This document shows positions 62,609 through 64,000 of a stretch of 64,000 bases of DNA, piece after piece. The stretch is from positions 1,280,775 through 1,344,774 of the forward strand of contig NZ_OY781091.1 of NCBI RefSeq assembly GCF_963676275.1, read 5' to 3'. Numbering within the stretch: the stretch's first letter is position 1; each line of letters starts with the position of its first letter. The notes under the pieces are model-generated. The model did not search any database, had not been told where the DNA came from, and saw only the letters and a list, made by a program, of their open reading frames with translations. Both the position numbers and the translations under genes were made by a program. The stretch is from an uncultured Cohaesibacter sp. (GTDB lineage: Bacteria; Pseudomonadota; Alphaproteobacteria; Rhizobiales; Cohaesibacteraceae).

Positions 62609-63700
62609 TTACTGTTTCTTGCTGGAGCCTTGCTGCATAGCCTTCAATTGCTCCCTGAACTTGTCGCATGGATCGATCTCGTCAACCCGTGGAGTGAACC
62701 AGATCCAGTCATAAAGGTCCGGATCAAAGGCACCATAGGATGAGGCATCTTCCTCTCCGCGCACAACTTCGATCAAGCCAACGGAAATCACGTGGGCGTC
62801 CTCTTCCAGAAACATCGGAACGCCGCGATCCTTGCGGCTATGTCCGTTGCCCGCGATCAAGATGGAAAGCGCGGTTTCCCCTTGCTCTTTCCGGCTGTTG
62901 CGCATGGCGCGGGCCATATGGGCGTCCTTGAGCCTTTGCATCACCATCATCGGGGCAACGGCTTCGGCGCTCATCATCCCGCAATGGGCTGCGACCAGCT
63001 CGTCGGTCAGGCTGGCACTCTGTTCTTCATCATAGCTGCGCTCCCACCAGAGATCGTCGAGCAGCTGGGCGGACATTTTGCCTTCCCGTCCGGCGGCCAT
63101 CAGGGCGTCGCGCTCCGGGTTGCCCGCATAGAGCGGCATGCCTTGCTTGATGGCTGAGGCAAAAATGGGCTGGTAAAGTGACCAGTTCGGCCAGCCACGA
63201 GCCTCCCAAGCAAGCTTTTCGCCAAGTTCGGCAAGATAGGCATCAGAGCCTGCCATTTTCTTGCCCGCAGCATCTGACGCCATTTCTTTTGCCTGATCGA
63301 GATCGGATTGATGATGCGGTTCAAGCATCTCGAACACGAGGCTCGCCTTGCGCCCTTGTGCGCCCACCTGCTCAATCAGCAGCGCCTGAAGCGCATGATG
63401 ACGCAGATTGTCATGCTTCTCGCCCAGCAAAAGATAATCGGCCGAGCCGATCGCCTCAAAAAGAGCCTGAGGCTCACTTTGCTTTCCGCTTTCTGTTTGC
63501 CAGAGGCTACCTGCCAATGGATGCTCGCTCAGAATCATGGGACTGTCATTTCCGGTTGTCTGCGCATGGGCGGGTGCTTTCCCCGCGCTGCAAGCAAAGA
63601 AGAGGGATAGGGCAAGAATAGCCATCGCGGAAATGGCGCAGCGCTCCAGTAATGCCGCGTATTCCACCTTTGAAGACCAGAGTTTCCCGATGATTTTCAT
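62609..63700 (-). CDS. ChaN-family putative lipoprotein
   Basis: A 363-residue exported protein of the ChaN/DUF399 family, some of which bind haem. The N-terminus has an extended basic region, then a hydrophobic signal ending in a lipobox-like LFFAC (~37). Family motifs are LLLGEKHDNLRHHALQ (~91-106), VFEMLEPHHQ and GNGHSRKDRGVPMFL (~290-305). It has histidines available for metal or haem. The FecR-type gene follows on the same strand, 307 bases away. Confidence 0.87.
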   Translation of the reverse strand: MKIIGKLWSSKVEYAALLERCAISAMAILALSLFFACSAGKAPAHAQTTGNDSPMILSEHPLAGSLWQTESGKQSEPQALFEAIGSADYLLLGEKHDNLRHHALQALLIEQVGAQGRKASLVFEMLEPHHQSDLDQAKEMASDAAGKKMAGSDAYLAELGEKLAWEARGWPNWSLYQPIFASAIKQGMPLYAGNPERDALMAAGREGKMSAQLLDDLWWERSYDEEQSASLTDELVAAHCGMMSAEAVAPMMVMQRLKDAHMARAMRNSRKEQGETALSILIAGNGHSRKDRGVPMFLEEDAHVISVGLIEVVRGEEDASSYGAFDPDLYDWIWFTPRVDEIDPCDKFREQLKAMQQGSSKKQ

Positions 63701-63932
63701 GCTCTACATCCCCGCGTTGTTCCCTCTGCTGGCGCATCGGGTTTGAAGCTATTCTAATACATAGGCCATAAGCTTGCAGCAATCTCACGTTGGTCTTGGT
63801 CCAAAGGGGTACAATCGCAGGAAATGCTGTGTTCGCAGCCAAGTCGTGCTTGCACTTTGTCCTATCTGAGTTACTCTTCCGCTGAAAGCGCCTCCTCGCA
63901 GCGAGGCAAGTCAATGCACAGGAGACATGATC

Positions 63933-64000
63933 ATGGCTATCAGTTGGGTCCTACTCGGGATCGTGGTTCTTTTGGGGCTTTATGCCATTACCATCTACAA
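63933..64000 (+). CDS. lemA: LemA family protein, N-terminal fragment
   Basis: Only the first 22 codons are in the window: a single membrane helix (MAISWVLLGIVVLLGLYAI) followed by TIYN/K, the start typical of LemA proteins, which expose a helical bundle outside the inner membrane. AGGAG lies eight bases before the ATG at 63933; another ATG at 63927 is too close. The family call rests on this short segment only. Confidence 0.65.
   Translation, partial: MAISWVLLGIVVLLGLYAITIY

Noticed and set aside
1-64000. tRNA genes.
   Set aside because: I looked for T-loop consensus (GTTCGA-type) on both strands; the few matches fall inside protein genes and have no cloverleaf partners.

Overview
The window is chromosomal DNA of an alphaproteobacterium, most likely of the order Hyphomicrobiales (Rhizobiales). 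Evidence: an Omp2b-type alphaproteobacterial porin, pyruvate phosphate dikinase, the ETF-QO / family-4 UDG pair, the polyprenyl synthetase / DUF2007 / tRNA1(Val) methyltransferase cluster, DUF3422 and TIGR01459 proteins, a CheY-CheZ pair and a CtrA-type box. A free-living marine member such as a Cohaesibacter-like organism would fit, but the sequence alone does not prove the genus. I see no rRNA, no tRNA, no CRISPR array, no complete insertion sequence and no prophage.

Layout. 1-5.3 kb: the 3' end of smc, a GFA-fold protein, a methyltransferase, a GST, an orphan protein with a CheY-binding-like tail, and a SRAP/YedK paralogue lacking three of four key catalytic residues. 5.4-8 kb: the major porin and a lipoprotein. 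8-15 kb: lspA, ileS, an amidase, ribF and a second lipoprotein. 15.5-18.3 kb: a MATE exporter, a DJ-1/PfpI protein and a MaoC hydratase. 18.9-20.5 kb: cheY and cheZ with an unusual paired leader. 20.5-24.3 kb: a GNAT, then ETF-QO followed by partial copies of its own 3' end separated by palindromes, then a UDG lacking Fe-S cysteines. 24.3-31.4 kb: a small excalibur protein, a chemoreceptor, a SleB-type hydrolase, a probable small RNA, meaB and a LysE exporter. 31.7-37.2 kb: ppdK, arsR-arsC and DUF3422. 37.3-44.3 kb: ispE, a TPR protein, polyprenyl diphosphate synthase, DUF2007, trmN6 and an LprI-like protein. 44.3-52.8 kb: an M20 peptidase, an S49 peptidase, an AEC carrier, a PP2C-like protein, a LysR regulator, a DUF1127 protein, a ClpP paralogue and a PA0069-type radical SAM protein. 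52.8-64 kb: a CtrA box, a probable three-hairpin small RNA, a TipF-like degenerate EAL protein, a HAD hydrolase, YgfZ, moaB, YitT, glyQ, a FecR protein, a ChaN-type protein and the start of lemA.

How the genes relate. Most are housekeeping: tRNA charging, isoprenoid and quinone precursors, flavin and molybdenum cofactors, electron transfer to quinone, envelope maintenance. A second theme is motility: cheY, cheZ, a chemoreceptor, the TipF-like protein, and an orphan protein sharing the CheZ/FliM-like tail. A third is DNA maintenance: smc, UDG, the SRAP paralogue and the radical SAM protein. The last two are unrelated in fold but both end exactly in a sliding-clamp-type pentapeptide (QLDLF and QLSLF).

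The observations most worth following are the degenerate SRAP paralogue with a clamp-type tail, the ETF-QO 3'-end copies flanking palindromes, two probable small RNAs, and the CheY-binding-like tail on an uncharacterised protein.
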